Origin: Boudabousia tangfeifanii
Lineage (GTDB): Bacteria; Actinomycetota; Actinomycetes; Actinomycetales; Actinomycetaceae
Assembly: GCF_001856685.1 (NCBI RefSeq)
Contig: NZ_CP017812.1
Location: 434,001 to 498,000 of the forward strand
Direction: 5' to 3'
Length of the DNA: 64,000 bases
The first letter of the stretch is position 1. Each line of letters starts with the position of its first letter. Below, one piece after another: positions 1 to 9,610 of this stretch. The translations under genes were made by a program, and so were the position numbers. The notes beneath the pieces were generated by a model. That model saw only the letters and a list, made by a program, of their open reading frames with translations. It had not been told where the DNA came from and searched no databases.

Positions 1-61
1 ATGAGTAGACACATAACATTAACCTCTGCGCCCTAACTCTTCACGCACCAGGACTGAGCGG

Positions 62-2923
62 TTACTGCTCGATACTCCATCTAATGGTGAATAGGTGTTT
101 GCGTTGTTCGCTCGATGATAGAGCTGCATCGAGGTTTGCTAGATAGTTATCATTTTCGGTCATCATGCGGTTGCGTTCCGCGGTGAAGCGATCATCCTCT
201 TCGGCAACTTTCCTTGTTATGTTACGAAGTTCTTTTAAGCATTTTGCACGTTCCGCAGCTGACGTAGCACGCTGTTGTTTCGCTAGAATTTTCAAACGTT
301 TCTTCGCTAACTCTTTTTTGGCAGCGTCATGTGCGGCAGTGGCGTCTTGGAGTCGGCTGTCTAGGGCATTTGATTGTTCAATATAGAAACCTGCTGTGCG
401 TTCTTCTACCTCATTACCTATTAATGTAGCCTGTTCATCTAATGCCTCAAGTAGATCCTCATCGTTGACAAAAGGAACTTCAATAATATCTGTAGTTTGC
501 AGTGCCATCAGGTGCTCTATTTGCTCCGTATCTAAAACTTGCCCAACATCGCTGCTTCCTGCGCTGATTAGGTATGACTCTTTAATAGTTGTTTTTCCTG
601 CCCGTGCTGTGAAGGTGACCTGATCAATTCGTATCGTGCCGCTTGTCCCCACTAGGGGTTTAAGGGAGGCTCGGGCACGAGGTGAGTTTGAGTAGGAGAA
701 GGTGAGATGGGCTGGTGGTGTATCTGTGTTCAGCCCTTGCTGGAGGACCCATTGCCCAAGCGGACTGTTGAAGCGGTATTGCCTGGATCCTTGGGTAGGC
801 AGAGATTTGAAGCAATATTTCCCTGTCAAGATTTCAGGTGCTGGAGATTTTAGAAGATTGAATATACGTCCATCAGTACTGAAATCGGCGTAGCCATGCA
901 GCTCATACTGTGTAAGTAGCAGAAGTAGCCGTTCGAAAAGGTTGAGGACTTCTCCGGCTTCTTCGTCGTAACTTTTAAGCTTGTCGCGCACATCCGGGTC
1001 GAGGTGGTCGAAGACTTTCGCTTTGACCTGCCGCATTTCTTTGCTGATCTCAGTGGCGAACTGTTCCTCGAGTTCATTAAAGGCTGCTTCGATCTCCTCA
1101 GCGGTGGCGCATTGGTCGAGGATCTCACCGATCTTTTGCTCAAAGCCAAGTCCGTCTTCAATCTGACCGAGGACTTCGTCGGAAGCCCCGAATACGGAGG
1201 TGAAGAGTTGGAACTTTTCGGTTAATAGCTCAAGGATGCGTTCTTCGGCTAGGTTGCCTTGGTTGGAAAAGTTGACCACCGTAACGTCATGTTTTTGCCC
1301 AAAACGGTGGACACGCCCGATGCGTTGTTCTACGCGTTGTGGGTTCCAAGGCAGGTCGTAGTTGATTAACATGGAGCAGAATTGCAAGTTGATGCCTTCC
1401 GCAGCAGCTTCGGTTGCAATCATGATTTGGCCACGTTCACGGAACTCATCTACTAGGGCTTTGCGCCGGTCAGCAGTCTGGATCTCGGTGATGAGGTCGG
1501 AGCCTTCGTTGTCCTTGAGCCATTGTTTGTAGATGGCGGTTGCTGCGGGAGAATCATTAGCGCCGTTGAAGAGTACTAGGCCTTCACCCCAGCCGGCATC
1601 TGTGAGAGTGCGCGCCAAGTATTTTTGGGTTTTGGCTGAATCGGTGAAGATGATGGCTTTTCTTGGTGCGCCGATTTCTTCAAGCCGGGCGAAGCCTTTG
1701 TCCAGGGCCTCGATGAGTTTGAGGGCTTTTTGGTTGATTGTGATGGAACGTGCCAGTGCAGCGAAGCCTCTAAGTTCGTTCACTTCGGCGCGCATTTTTT
1801 CGGCCAGCTCAGGTTCGATCAGTTTGATATCGAGCATTCCACGCCGCGCGGCCTCGGCTTCATCACTGTTGAGGTCCCCGTCATCAACTAGAACACCACG
1901 CCCGTCTCGTACCTTACCTGCTGCGATTTCTGCGGATAGTCGGTCGGCAATTTTTTCTAGTGTTGAGGCCACCGCATAGGTGGATGAGCCTAACCGTTTA
2001 CGAATAATCAGCGCGGACAGGTGGCGCTGGGACTTCGCGAACGCGTACAGGTTGGGGCGTTGTAGGTAAGAGTTGACCTTCTCGTAGAGTTCTTGTTCTG
2101 CCTTGCTGGGCATGAACTCAAAGGTCATCGGGGTTCGACGGGTAAAACGCACGTACTTGTCCGCATCACGTCTCAGCGTCCTTTTGGCGATGCGCGACAT
2201 GCGGTCCGTGAGGTCCTCTAGTCCGTAGGTATCCTCAGAATCAATATAGCGTTCTTTGAATCCTTCAAGGGAATGGAACAGTGTTGGGTCAAAAACGCTG
2301 ACTAGCCCGTAGAGTTCTTCGAGCCGGTTTTGTAGTGGCGTGGCTGTGAGCATGACGGTTTTGTCTGCGCGTTCAATGACGTTGGCGACTGCCTGCGGGA
2401 TTTTGGCTTTGCCGTTCCAATAGGAGCGTAGCTTGTGGGCTTCGTCAGCGACAACCAGATCCCATTCGCGTCGTAGCACAGGCTCATTACGCAAGACGAA
2501 TTCGTAGGAGCAGATCAGTACTCGCGCGCTCATTACATGACAGGCTCCCAGGACTTCGTCTTTATTGGTGGAGTCTAGAAGGACTGCTGGGATGGCGAAT
2601 TTCTCGTCAAGTTCTTGCTTCCACTGTTGACGCAGTGACGAGGGCGCGATAATGAGGATTCTGCGTTTGCGTTCAGCCCAGTACTGGCAGATGACAATGC
2701 CAGCTTCAATGGTTTTGCCCAGCCCCACTTCATCAGCCAAGATCACTCCGGTCGAGGTGGATGCTTTGAGAGCGAATAATGCTGCGTCGATTTGGTGTGG
2801 CTTGGGCTCTACCTGGGCGTCGAAGAGAAGGCCAGCAAGTTTACCCACATGGTCAGAGGCATACGAACGTGCCAACTGGTGGGCATAAAACTTGGCTTGA
2901 TAATTGTTTATTTCCACCGCCAA
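62..2923 (-). CDS. SNF2-family (RapA/HepA-like) DNA helicase, third gene of a restriction-type operon
   Basis: 953 residues. The N-terminal half is a superfamily 2 ATPase: Walker A GLGKT at residues 66-71, DEAH at 160-163 and TATP at about 193-196. The C-terminal helicase lobe (about 430-590) carries the EGINLQF and QRIGRVHRFGQ motifs typical of SNF2/RapA enzymes. The last 100 residues are charged and predicted coiled coil. By family it is an ATP-dependent DNA translocase; no nuclease motif was seen. It starts 18 bp after the stop of the Res gene on the same strand, so it is probably co-transcribed with mod and res. Only 61 bases remain to the window edge, so further operon members cannot be excluded. 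Its exact role in the defence system is inferred from context. Confidence 0.88.
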   Translation of the reverse strand: MAVEINNYQAKFYAHQLARSYASDHVGKLAGLLFDAQVEPKPHQIDAALFALKASTSTGVILADEVGLGKTIEAGIVICQYWAERKRRILIIAPSSLRQQWKQELDEKFAIPAVLLDSTNKDEVLGACHVMSARVLICSYEFVLRNEPVLRREWDLVVADEAHKLRSYWNGKAKIPQAVANVIERADKTVMLTATPLQNRLEELYGLVSVFDPTLFHSLEGFKERYIDSEDTYGLEDLTDRMSRIAKRTLRRDADKYVRFTRRTPMTFEFMPSKAEQELYEKVNSYLQRPNLYAFAKSQRHLSALIIRKRLGSSTYAVASTLEKIADRLSAEIAAGKVRDGRGVLVDDGDLNSDEAEAARRGMLDIKLIEPELAEKMRAEVNELRGFAALARSITINQKALKLIEALDKGFARLEEIGAPRKAIIFTDSAKTQKYLARTLTDAGWGEGLVLFNGANDSPAATAIYKQWLKDNEGSDLITEIQTADRRKALVDEFRERGQIMIATEAAAEGINLQFCSMLINYDLPWNPQRVEQRIGRVHRFGQKHDVTVVNFSNQGNLAEERILELLTEKFQLFTSVFGASDEVLGQIEDGLGFEQKIGEILDQCATAEEIEAAFNELEEQFATEISKEMRQVKAKVFDHLDPDVRDKLKSYDEEAGEVLNLFERLLLLLTQYELHGYADFSTDGRIFNLLKSPAPEILTGKYCFKSLPTQGSRQYRFNSPLGQWVLQQGLNTDTPPAHLTFSYSNSPRARASLKPLVGTSGTIRIDQVTFTARAGKTTIKESYLISAGSSDVGQVLDTEQIEHLMALQTTDIIEVPFVNDEDLLEALDEQATLIGNEVEERTAGFYIEQSNALDSRLQDATAAHDAAKKELAKKRLKILAKQQRATSAAERAKCLKELRNITRKVAEEDDRFTAERNRMMTENDNYLANLDAALSSSEQRKHLFTIRWSIEQ

Positions 2924-2941
2924 CTTTTAGTCTCCCAATTC

Positions 2942-5512
2942 TTAGACGTAGTCGTAGGCGATGTCTGACTCGTAAAGAGCCTTCGCGTCCTTGGCTGTGC
3001 GCACCGCTTCACGTACACGGTCACGAGTTAGGTCCAGAACGCGTAGTTTCCCATTGGTCTCAGCAATGGATTCAATCCGCCTAAACTCCCTGCCAAATTG
3101 TTCAGCGAAGTCTGCCAGTCCGCGTAGCTTGGGCAGAGCATCGGAGAGGTGGTGGCCATGTGGGTCAACGATGTCAGTGACGATCTTCCCACCGGTTCCT
3201 CTGGTAAAGAAAAGGAAGTCGGGGCGTAGTGCCTTCCACTTTTCGTTGCCGTCTAGGTAGGCGATGGCAAGGGACTCTTTAACAGCGCGTTCGGGATTTC
3301 GATACCACCCGACAAAGGTGGAACGTGCTTCTTCAGTTGCAAGCACTTGACGTTCCCACCGGTTAAGGTTCATCGGGTAGATACCAGTGCCGCTGACCAT
3401 GATGTGGCTGGTAGAGGTCGGCAGTGTGGTTTCCGTACCGTCAGCTTCACGAACCTTAGTGTCGGCTTGAGCGGTCTTGGGCGCAACGAGATCTACACGC
3501 TCAGGCTTGACGCTCATTGCTTCGATCCGGTCGTACTCAGCTTGTTTGTCGTCACTGAGGTTCTTGCGGTCGACTCGGGTTTCGGTCAGCCATTGGGCTG
3601 CGATTTCGTTAGCGTCACGCTCTACTACCCGAACCAGCTCAGGTACCAGTGCTAGGGCCGCTACTTTAGTCTCGGCCTCGATGTAATCGTCTTCAAGGAA
3701 TTCATCATCGGGGACCAGATAGTTGACATACCAGCTGGCCAGTTGTGGGCTGAGGACGCGTCGGGCAGCATTGTAGGCTTCGCGGATCGCGTTATAGTCT
3801 GCGGTTTCGCTAAACGCGGTTGGTACGAATTCCCCGCCTCCGAGACGTGTTCGAAGTTCTTCACCATCCAGAGTGGTTACATCTAAGAAAGCAGCTTCTA
3901 CTTCGTTTCGGAAGCGCACTTCAGCAGACTCTACTAGACGACACAACTGGTCATTACAGTCTTCGAGCGCTGTGGGGCGGATACCGTCTTTTGCTAAAGC
4001 AGTAGCCAGTGCAGTGAAACGTTTGATGGGTTTGCTGCGCAGATTCGGGATGGTCACTGAGGGGAGGTTCTCCATCGCTTGCCAGAGTTCAACGGGCATG
4101 TCTGAATTCGGGTAAAGCGATACAGGGTCAAACAAAACTCTACGGCCTGCACCACCGCCGGTACCGGATTCATCATCCTTGCTCGTGGCACCTTCCATGA
4201 GCATCTTGGCCACACTCATGGCCGTCTCTTTATCGAAGAACGGCAGTAGGCAGTCAACCGAGTTCAAGATCTCGTTGCCCGCGATACGGCGTGCAAGCGG
4301 AGTGCGGATCATGCGACCGAGCAGCTGGGTGATGTGTGTCTTGTCTTTTGCCGGGCGGAAAGAAACAAGCACCTCTGCACGGGGGCAGTCCCAACCAGTC
4401 GATATTGCAGTTTTAGAAAGGAGCACGCGAATGTTGGTCAAGTCTTGAATCCGTTGTGGCTCCTCATAGCGAATCATGTAGCCAGCAATGTCAAGGTCCT
4501 GGTGTTCACCGAACACATTCACCACATTGTCTGTACACAGTCCAGGCCAAGCCTCAAAAATAGTGTCTAGGATGAGTTTCAGATCTTCATCGCTTGGCTT
4601 GTCACCAACCTGTACTACCAGTAATGGCTTAACCACGTCTAGAGCTTCTTGCTCCTTCGCGTAAGCTTCCCATTCCTTGCTGGATGCTAAAACCTTCTTC
4701 ACGGCGCGGCGAAGGAGCACGGTTTGGAAAGCCCCGGTTTCGGCCGGGATAGAAAGTACAATGTCGTCTTTGAGTAATCCTGATGCCTGAACTAAGGCGG
4801 AATCGACTTCTACCGAGGGTAATGCTGTACGTCCAGTCGCACCCTTCATTGCCTCATCGAAACGGTCGACAGTCGCCGAAATGCCGAATACCACTGGGAT
4901 CGCAGGCACACTGCCTTGCCCGTTAATTAAACGTTGAACGATGGTGGCGCGATCACGCTGTTTCTGCATGCCACGGTGGGCCTCATCCAGAATCAGGTAC
5001 AAGGTTAGGTTCTCGTTTTTGATCGTGTTGGTGAGTACGTCATAGAATGAGGACTGCATGTTGTCAGGGCGCGCTACTAGCGGAGTCTGTTCATCGTCAA
5101 GATTCGCGCCACGCACAAGCTTTGAGTTCTTGGAGAGCTTCTGTGTGTTCAAAAAGTAGACGTTATGCCGCTCCAGCTCAGGCAGAGACAGAGAGGTATC
5201 AACCATCCGTAGTCGAGAGCCCAAATCGGGTGCTGCAGAGAAAATGCGGTTCGATGATTGTTGATTTAACGAAGGATCATCGGAAAGCCAAAGAACCACT
5301 GCGCCCGGGTCGGCAGGAAAATCGAACTCATCAGAACCAAAGAACAATGCTTCGATGACGGCGGCTGCCATGACGGTCTTACCCGCACCCGTGGTGGCGG
5401 AAAGTGAGAACTGTGAGGTCCTGCCCCGCTTGTAAAGCATCCGTGCGTCCGCCAGATTTTCGAGTACTCCGCGAACCGCCTCAACCTGGTAATCCTTGAG
5501 GGTGTACCGCAT
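2942..5512 (-). CDS. Type III-like restriction subunit Res (SF2 helicase with putative C-terminal nuclease)
   Basis: 856 residues. Helicase motifs are clear: Walker A GAGKT at 42-46, DEAH at 176-179, SAT at 212-214 and the motif VI region QLLGRMIRTPLARR. These match the Res subunit of type III restriction systems, which translocates and cuts after pairing with Mod. Near the C-terminus, where PD-(D/E)xK nucleases have PD followed by (D/E)xK, the protein reads RPDFLFF at about 763-769 and DIVDPHG at about 780-786, so the usual lysine is missing. It may be a variant nuclease or catalytically weak. Its ATG overlaps the Mod stop (TGATG), indicating translational coupling. It is shorter than many Res proteins, which are often around 900-1000 residues. 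Confidence 0.88.
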   Translation of the reverse strand: MRYTLKDYQVEAVRGVLENLADARMLYKRGRTSQFSLSATTGAGKTVMAAAVIEALFFGSDEFDFPADPGAVVLWLSDDPSLNQQSSNRIFSAAPDLGSRLRMVDTSLSLPELERHNVYFLNTQKLSKNSKLVRGANLDDEQTPLVARPDNMQSSFYDVLTNTIKNENLTLYLILDEAHRGMQKQRDRATIVQRLINGQGSVPAIPVVFGISATVDRFDEAMKGATGRTALPSVEVDSALVQASGLLKDDIVLSIPAETGAFQTVLLRRAVKKVLASSKEWEAYAKEQEALDVVKPLLVVQVGDKPSDEDLKLILDTIFEAWPGLCTDNVVNVFGEHQDLDIAGYMIRYEEPQRIQDLTNIRVLLSKTAISTGWDCPRAEVLVSFRPAKDKTHITQLLGRMIRTPLARRIAGNEILNSVDCLLPFFDKETAMSVAKMLMEGATSKDDESGTGGGAGRRVLFDPVSLYPNSDMPVELWQAMENLPSVTIPNLRSKPIKRFTALATALAKDGIRPTALEDCNDQLCRLVESAEVRFRNEVEAAFLDVTTLDGEELRTRLGGGEFVPTAFSETADYNAIREAYNAARRVLSPQLASWYVNYLVPDDEFLEDDYIEAETKVAALALVPELVRVVERDANEIAAQWLTETRVDRKNLSDDKQAEYDRIEAMSVKPERVDLVAPKTAQADTKVREADGTETTLPTSTSHIMVSGTGIYPMNLNRWERQVLATEEARSTFVGWYRNPERAVKESLAIAYLDGNEKWKALRPDFLFFTRGTGGKIVTDIVDPHGHHLSDALPKLRGLADFAEQFGREFRRIESIAETNGKLRVLDLTRDRVREAVRTAKDAKALYESDIAYDYV

Positions 5513-7632
5513 CAGAGCATCACCCCCTGGTTGATTTCAAAGTTCTGCAGGTAGGACTCGTAGAGACGAACTACATCCGTTTGCTCAGGTAACTCCCTGG
5601 CTACCATCTGATACGCAGAATCATCATCGGTCACCACAAACACAGTCCCGACGCCATCTTGCTCAGACAGTTCTTCGAAGAACGCCTCAGTATCGCTAAT
5701 GTTTTCCAGCACCGCATAAGACTCGGCGATATCCCAGCCTCGAGTTCCCAGGGAATTGATTATTTTTCCTCGTGCACCCGCGCGCAGCCACAGCATCGGA
5801 GCGATCTTGGCGAAAGCGCGATTGTGTTTCACCGCCAATGGCGACTCGTAGGTCAGGGTGAAGAAGCGAGCGTTCTCTTCGAACCCATCAGCCATCGGGA
5901 ACTCGTCAGTGAACTTATAGTCGCCCTTGATCGGTTCGCCTTCAGGGGTGAGCCCAGTAATCGCAGCTTGGATGCGTGGCTTGGTGATGTAGTCACAGAT
6001 ACCAAGAGTTTCCCACTCTGGGTCACCTGGACGCAGGCCCTGCTTACGTAGTTTTACCTGCTCATCAGCAGACACTTCGTTATTTGTCACCGAGATACAC
6101 TGACGATGGCCGCCGTCCTGTTTGTTCAGACGCATAACCGCATGTGCGGTAGTACCTGACCCAGAGAAGAAATCAAGAATTACCGCGTCGGGCTTATCCT
6201 TAACAAAGAAGCGCAATGCATCCTCAACAGCATAAACAGATTTGGGGTAAGTAAATCTTCTTCCAGGAATTAACGCTTTAATAAACGTTGCTCCGTGTTC
6301 ACTCGCTGAATGCGAGATACTGTTCCAGACAGTAGCTGGCTGCCGGGTTCCTATTGAATCCTTGAACTCAAGCTCCAACGCCCCCTCGTTGTTATGGCCG
6401 ACGACTAGTATTTCACCCGATTTTAGTTTTTCAAGCTGTCCTGATTGCAGGTACATGATTGGACGCTGCTTGGTCTCAGGATTACGACGGCCGAACTTCG
6501 CCCACCCCTTTTCAAAGTATTCTCGTAGCGATGTCGGACTAAGACGCCACATGAGTTCCTGTCCCGACCCGTCAATAGGCCAGAGAATCACTGTATTTTC
6601 CGGAGGCTCTATTTGAGAGATGTCTTGGTCTGCCGGGAGCGGTTCACCGACTGAGTGAAGTTTTCCAGTATCTTCGTTTATATAAACAGGGAAAAACATC
6701 GATGGAATTCGTGATCGTCGACTTCCTTCTCCGTTACGTAGAAGACCTGCCCACCTAACTTTACGTTCCTTAGTTTCTGAGGGCCTTAGCATGTCATTTT
6801 TCCAGGCTTTCGCCACCGAGTTGCCGATAAATACAAAGAATATATACTCTTCTACCCTGCTAAATCGTCCAGTCCGAGCAGAGCCTTTAGGATTTATTAC
6901 AGATGTAATCATTTGAATTCTTCCTTCAGGAAAAATCTGTTCCAAGAGTAGTCCAAGTCGCAAATACTCTTTTTCATCGATGGTGACGATAAGTACTGAC
7001 TCTTCAGGATTGAGTAGCTCGCGGGCCAGTAGTAGTCGTTTCTCCATGAATGATAGCCACTTGGAGTGGCGGTAGTCGTCGTCTGATTCAACGTAGTCGT
7101 TGTTGTATTTCCAGTCTTTGGCACCTGTGTTGTAGGGCGGATCGATATAGATTGCGTCGATCTTGTGGCGGTGGGTGTATGTGAGCATCTCCAGCGCATG
7201 GAAGTTTTCGCCGTTAATCACGGTATGGCACGGCTTATCGCTACCTCGTTCTACCCGCCCTGTCTCCACGAGACCTGGGTAGATGGTGTCTTGGAATTCT
7301 GCTACGACCACCAAGTCCTCGAGGGGAACTTCTTGCGTCTGCGGATTTTCAGCATTGAGCTCAAGCAGTTGAGCACGAGAACCCTCAATCTTGGCAACAC
7401 GCCAAAGCTTTGGGTCACCCTTCTTGGTCTCGCCTCGTGGTGACAGGATACGGACTTTGCTGCCCCGACGAGGGCGCTGGTGTGGTAACTCGACTGCTTC
7501 TGGCTGGTGGCGTTCAAATACAAGGCCAAAACTACGCCGTTTCATCAATGCGGAGAATTCTTCTTCTAACGCGGCACCAAGTTGTGGGTCGCTGAGTTTC
7601 GCTTGGCGTAATAAATCAGTCAACCTTGACAT
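5512..7632 (-). CDS. Type III-like Mod subunit, beta-class adenine DNA methyltransferase
   Basis: 706 residues. The catalytic motif IV DPPYNTG (164-170) comes before the S-adenosylmethionine motif I FFSGSGTT (488-495), the order of beta-class amino-methyltransferases such as type III Mod proteins. The roughly 230 residues between 250 and 440 should hold the target-recognition domain that sets the methylated site. This DNA (about 6150-6950) is visibly more AT-rich than the flanks, which suits exchange of recognition domains. The ATG follows AGGAG with a 6-base spacer. First gene of the operon mod-res-SNF2 helicase. The recognition sequence cannot be read from the protein. Confidence 0.92.
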   Translation of the reverse strand: MSRLTDLLRQAKLSDPQLGAALEEEFSALMKRRSFGLVFERHQPEAVELPHQRPRRGSKVRILSPRGETKKGDPKLWRVAKIEGSRAQLLELNAENPQTQEVPLEDLVVVAEFQDTIYPGLVETGRVERGSDKPCHTVINGENFHALEMLTYTHRHKIDAIYIDPPYNTGAKDWKYNNDYVESDDDYRHSKWLSFMEKRLLLARELLNPEESVLIVTIDEKEYLRLGLLLEQIFPEGRIQMITSVINPKGSARTGRFSRVEEYIFFVFIGNSVAKAWKNDMLRPSETKERKVRWAGLLRNGEGSRRSRIPSMFFPVYINEDTGKLHSVGEPLPADQDISQIEPPENTVILWPIDGSGQELMWRLSPTSLREYFEKGWAKFGRRNPETKQRPIMYLQSGQLEKLKSGEILVVGHNNEGALELEFKDSIGTRQPATVWNSISHSASEHGATFIKALIPGRRFTYPKSVYAVEDALRFFVKDKPDAVILDFFSGSGTTAHAVMRLNKQDGGHRQCISVTNNEVSADEQVKLRKQGLRPGDPEWETLGICDYITKPRIQAAITGLTPEGEPIKGDYKFTDEFPMADGFEENARFFTLTYESPLAVKHNRAFAKIAPMLWLRAGARGKIINSLGTRGWDIAESYAVLENISDTEAFFEELSEQDGVGTVFVVTDDDSAYQMVARELPEQTDVVRLYESYLQNFEINQGVML

Positions 7633-7895
7633 TAAAAACTCCTGTGAAACAAGCTGAGCGTTTGCTAAAACTTTACAAATAAACTTTACCAGTGGATGGC
7701 TCAGTTGGTTGAATCAATAGTTAGTAAAAATGGATCTTCATGATGGAAACAGGTGCAAAAAGACTCTAAATCAAGATGAAACTTGCGTTTTAGCGAAAAA
7801 GTTTATTTAAATTTGTGAACTTAATATTAAAATTGGTTTAAAATCGATTCTAGATTTGTTAATTCTTAGATGCCTATGTAGTAGGGGAGGGGATA
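7633..7895. promoter_or_regulatory. AT-rich divergent intergenic region between mod and the exonuclease gene
   Basis: 263 bases separating two divergent starts. It is strongly AT-rich compared with the rest of the window, especially 7780-7870. It must contain promoters for both directions, but I could not choose hexamers with confidence. The right end holds the strong GGGGAGGGG ribosome-binding site of the exonuclease gene. Confidence 0.5.
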
Positions 7896-8858
7896 ATGCA
7901 AGCTTTTGTGTCTTTAGATTTTGAGACTGCCAACGAGCATCGAGGATCGGCATGCTCGGTAGCATTAATCAAATTTGACGAGGAAGGCAATGAGGTTGCT
8001 CGCTTTTCTACTTTGCTGCGACCACACGAATCTATTGGCTATTTCAGTCCAATCAACGTTTGGGTACATGGCATTAGCGAGGAAGACGTAGTTGGGGCGC
8101 CCTCGTGGGCTGAGATTTACGATCAAGTTATCGACTTCATTGGCGACTTGCCGTTGGTAGCACACAACATGGCTTTCGATGGTTATGTTCTGACTGACCT
8201 TGATGCCCTGTACGGGAAAGAACCGTTAACAAATAGACGATATTGCACAGTGCGGCTGGCACGACGATTGTTGCCTGATGCCTGTGATCATCGCCTGCCG
8301 ACAATATTCTCCTCTTATTTTCCCGGGGAATCATTTTCGCACCATGAAGCGGCTGCAGACGCTTGGGCGTGCGCACGTATTTTTGCTCAAATGCAAAACG
8401 AGCACGGGATAGACAAAATAAACGATCTTTGTCCACCCACTGGGCCGGGCGCAAAACAACAAAAGCGCGTTGCAGGAAGTCGCCGTTGGATCAGCAACGA
8501 CTCAGGAGCAATTGGACAAAATGGTACTCAAAAAGTCGAACTCAGTGAATTAATAGAAAAGTTTGCCGGGACTCAATCATTGCAAGGACAAAGAGTAGCC
8601 TTTACAGGCACTCTAGAAACTGCACCTCGTGAAACAATGCAAAAACTAGTAGAGCACTATGGTGGTATTGCTGAGAAAAGTACGACTAAGAAAACAACAA
8701 TTCTAGTCGTGGGGATTTCTGACCCAACACGATGGGCACAAGGAGCAAGCGCCTCACGAAAACTCGAAAAAGCAACCAAGTTGCGTGAAGCAGGCTCGCC
8801 AATTACCGTGATGAGCGAAAAAGACTTCCTTCATTATCTTCACGATGGTCAGCACTAA
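7896..8858 (+). CDS. DnaQ-like 3'-5' exonuclease with C-terminal BRCT domain
   Basis: 320 residues. The N-terminal domain has the DEDDh exonuclease signature: DFET near residues 8-11, HNMAFD in the middle, and HHEAAADAWA for the last His and Asp. A BRCT domain occupies about residues 225-318 (GQRVAFTGTL, then VVGISDPT and a C-terminal KDFLHYL). Such proteins resemble the epsilon proofreading subunit and are thought to act in DNA repair; this exact role is not known. The ATG sits behind GGGGAGGGG. It diverges from the restriction operon across an AT-rich spacer, and the gene is itself AT-richer than later genes, so it may belong to the same accessory block. Confidence 0.88.
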   Translation: MQAFVSLDFETANEHRGSACSVALIKFDEEGNEVARFSTLLRPHESIGYFSPINVWVHGISEEDVVGAPSWAEIYDQVIDFIGDLPLVAHNMAFDGYVLTDLDALYGKEPLTNRRYCTVRLARRLLPDACDHRLPTIFSSYFPGESFSHHEAAADAWACARIFAQMQNEHGIDKINDLCPPTGPGAKQQKRVAGSRRWISNDSGAIGQNGTQKVELSELIEKFAGTQSLQGQRVAFTGTLETAPRETMQKLVEHYGGIAEKSTTKKTTILVVGISDPTRWAQGASASRKLEKATKLREAGSPITVMSEKDFLHYLHDGQH

Positions 8859-8925
8859 TCCCGAGGGGTGTAACTTTGCGGAGCGCAGACTAGGTTAGGA
8901 TCACGCTCTTCTGCTAAGTTGACAG

Positions 8926-9123
8926 CTACTTTCCACTTCCAGCTTTGCCAGCTACAGCTGCCATCATGAAAGCACCGCTTAGGGTTGCAAGGCCAACTGT
9001 GCCGATCAAATGAAGGGCAATGCGCCATGGAACAGGATCAGAGATCACTGCGCCGACACTCAAATAACCCATTAGTAGAGCGAACAGAAGCATCATCAAA
9101 CTTGGTAACAATTTCTTAAACAT
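8926..9123 (-). CDS. Small two-helix membrane protein, unknown function
   Basis: 65 residues: a short basic N-terminus, a hydrophobic segment at about 5-28, a short polar loop (SDPVPWR), a second hydrophobic segment at about 34-58 and a GKAGSGK tail. This is a plausible small integral membrane protein. The ribosome-binding site is weak (GGTG about 9 bases upstream). I do not recognise the family. It is tail-to-tail with the exonuclease gene, 67 bases away. Confidence 0.5.
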   Translation of the reverse strand: MFKKLLPSLMMLLFALLMGYLSVGAVISDPVPWRIALHLIGTVGLATLSGAFMMAAVAGKAGSGK

Positions 9124-9234
9124 ATCTATTCACCGTAACAAACCTCAATGCAGGATCAACTTCGTATGAGCCATATCTCCCGCAAGGTAGTTGTTCTTGC
9201 TAACAAATGTTAGTTTTTAACCGTCGCTTCCAGC

Positions 9235-9328
9235 GGGCAGGTGTGGGGGTGGGGTGCTCTGGGTTCGGTCGGGCATTTGCGGACCAATTTTGGGCCGCAA
9301 GGGCGAGAGCACCCCACCCAACCTGCCC
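9235..9328. repeat. Structured intergenic repeat element, copy A
   Basis: An imperfect long palindrome in the 487-base gap between the small membrane protein and the first GNAT gene. The outer arms are GGGCAGGT and ACCTGCCC, the middle arms GGTGGGGTGCTCT and AGAGCACCCCACC, and the inner arms TTGCGG-A-CCAA and TTGG-G-CCGCAA. It shares the core (GTGGGGTGCTC, then CGGTCGGGCATTTGCG, then CGCAAGGGCG and GAGCACCCCACC) with a second copy at 12054-12160. Arm positions that differ between copies change in pairs, keeping the stem. No coding gene fits it. The rest of the gap holds a copy of the CTCGGCCAGC motif at 9359-9368 and no recognised gene. Confidence 0.75.
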
Positions 9329-9610
9329 GCGTCGGGCGGGCGGTACGCACGCCCCGTCCTCGGCCAGCAACAACAGTTTTTTGCGGGTAAGAATTTTTGT
9401 GATTTTCCTCTACCGGATTTCGGGCATGTCGTGTGGTGGAAGTTTTTATGATGTGAATATGGATGCGATGATCTTCAAAGGGGATGGCTGCCAGGGTGCG
9501 CCTGGTAGTTGGGGGTCGTTGCCGCGCAGCTTGGTTGTGATTGAGTCGCATGACGTTTTGTCGTGTGGCTCTTTTTTGTTTCTATTTTCAGGTGATTGGA
9601 GTTGTTGAAA

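Noticed and set aside
62-7632. DISARM or BREX assignment for the defence operon
   Set aside because: No DUF1998 helicase, DrmB, phospholipase-D-like, PglX/PglZ or BrxC-type gene is present; only Mod, Res and SNF2 parts are seen.
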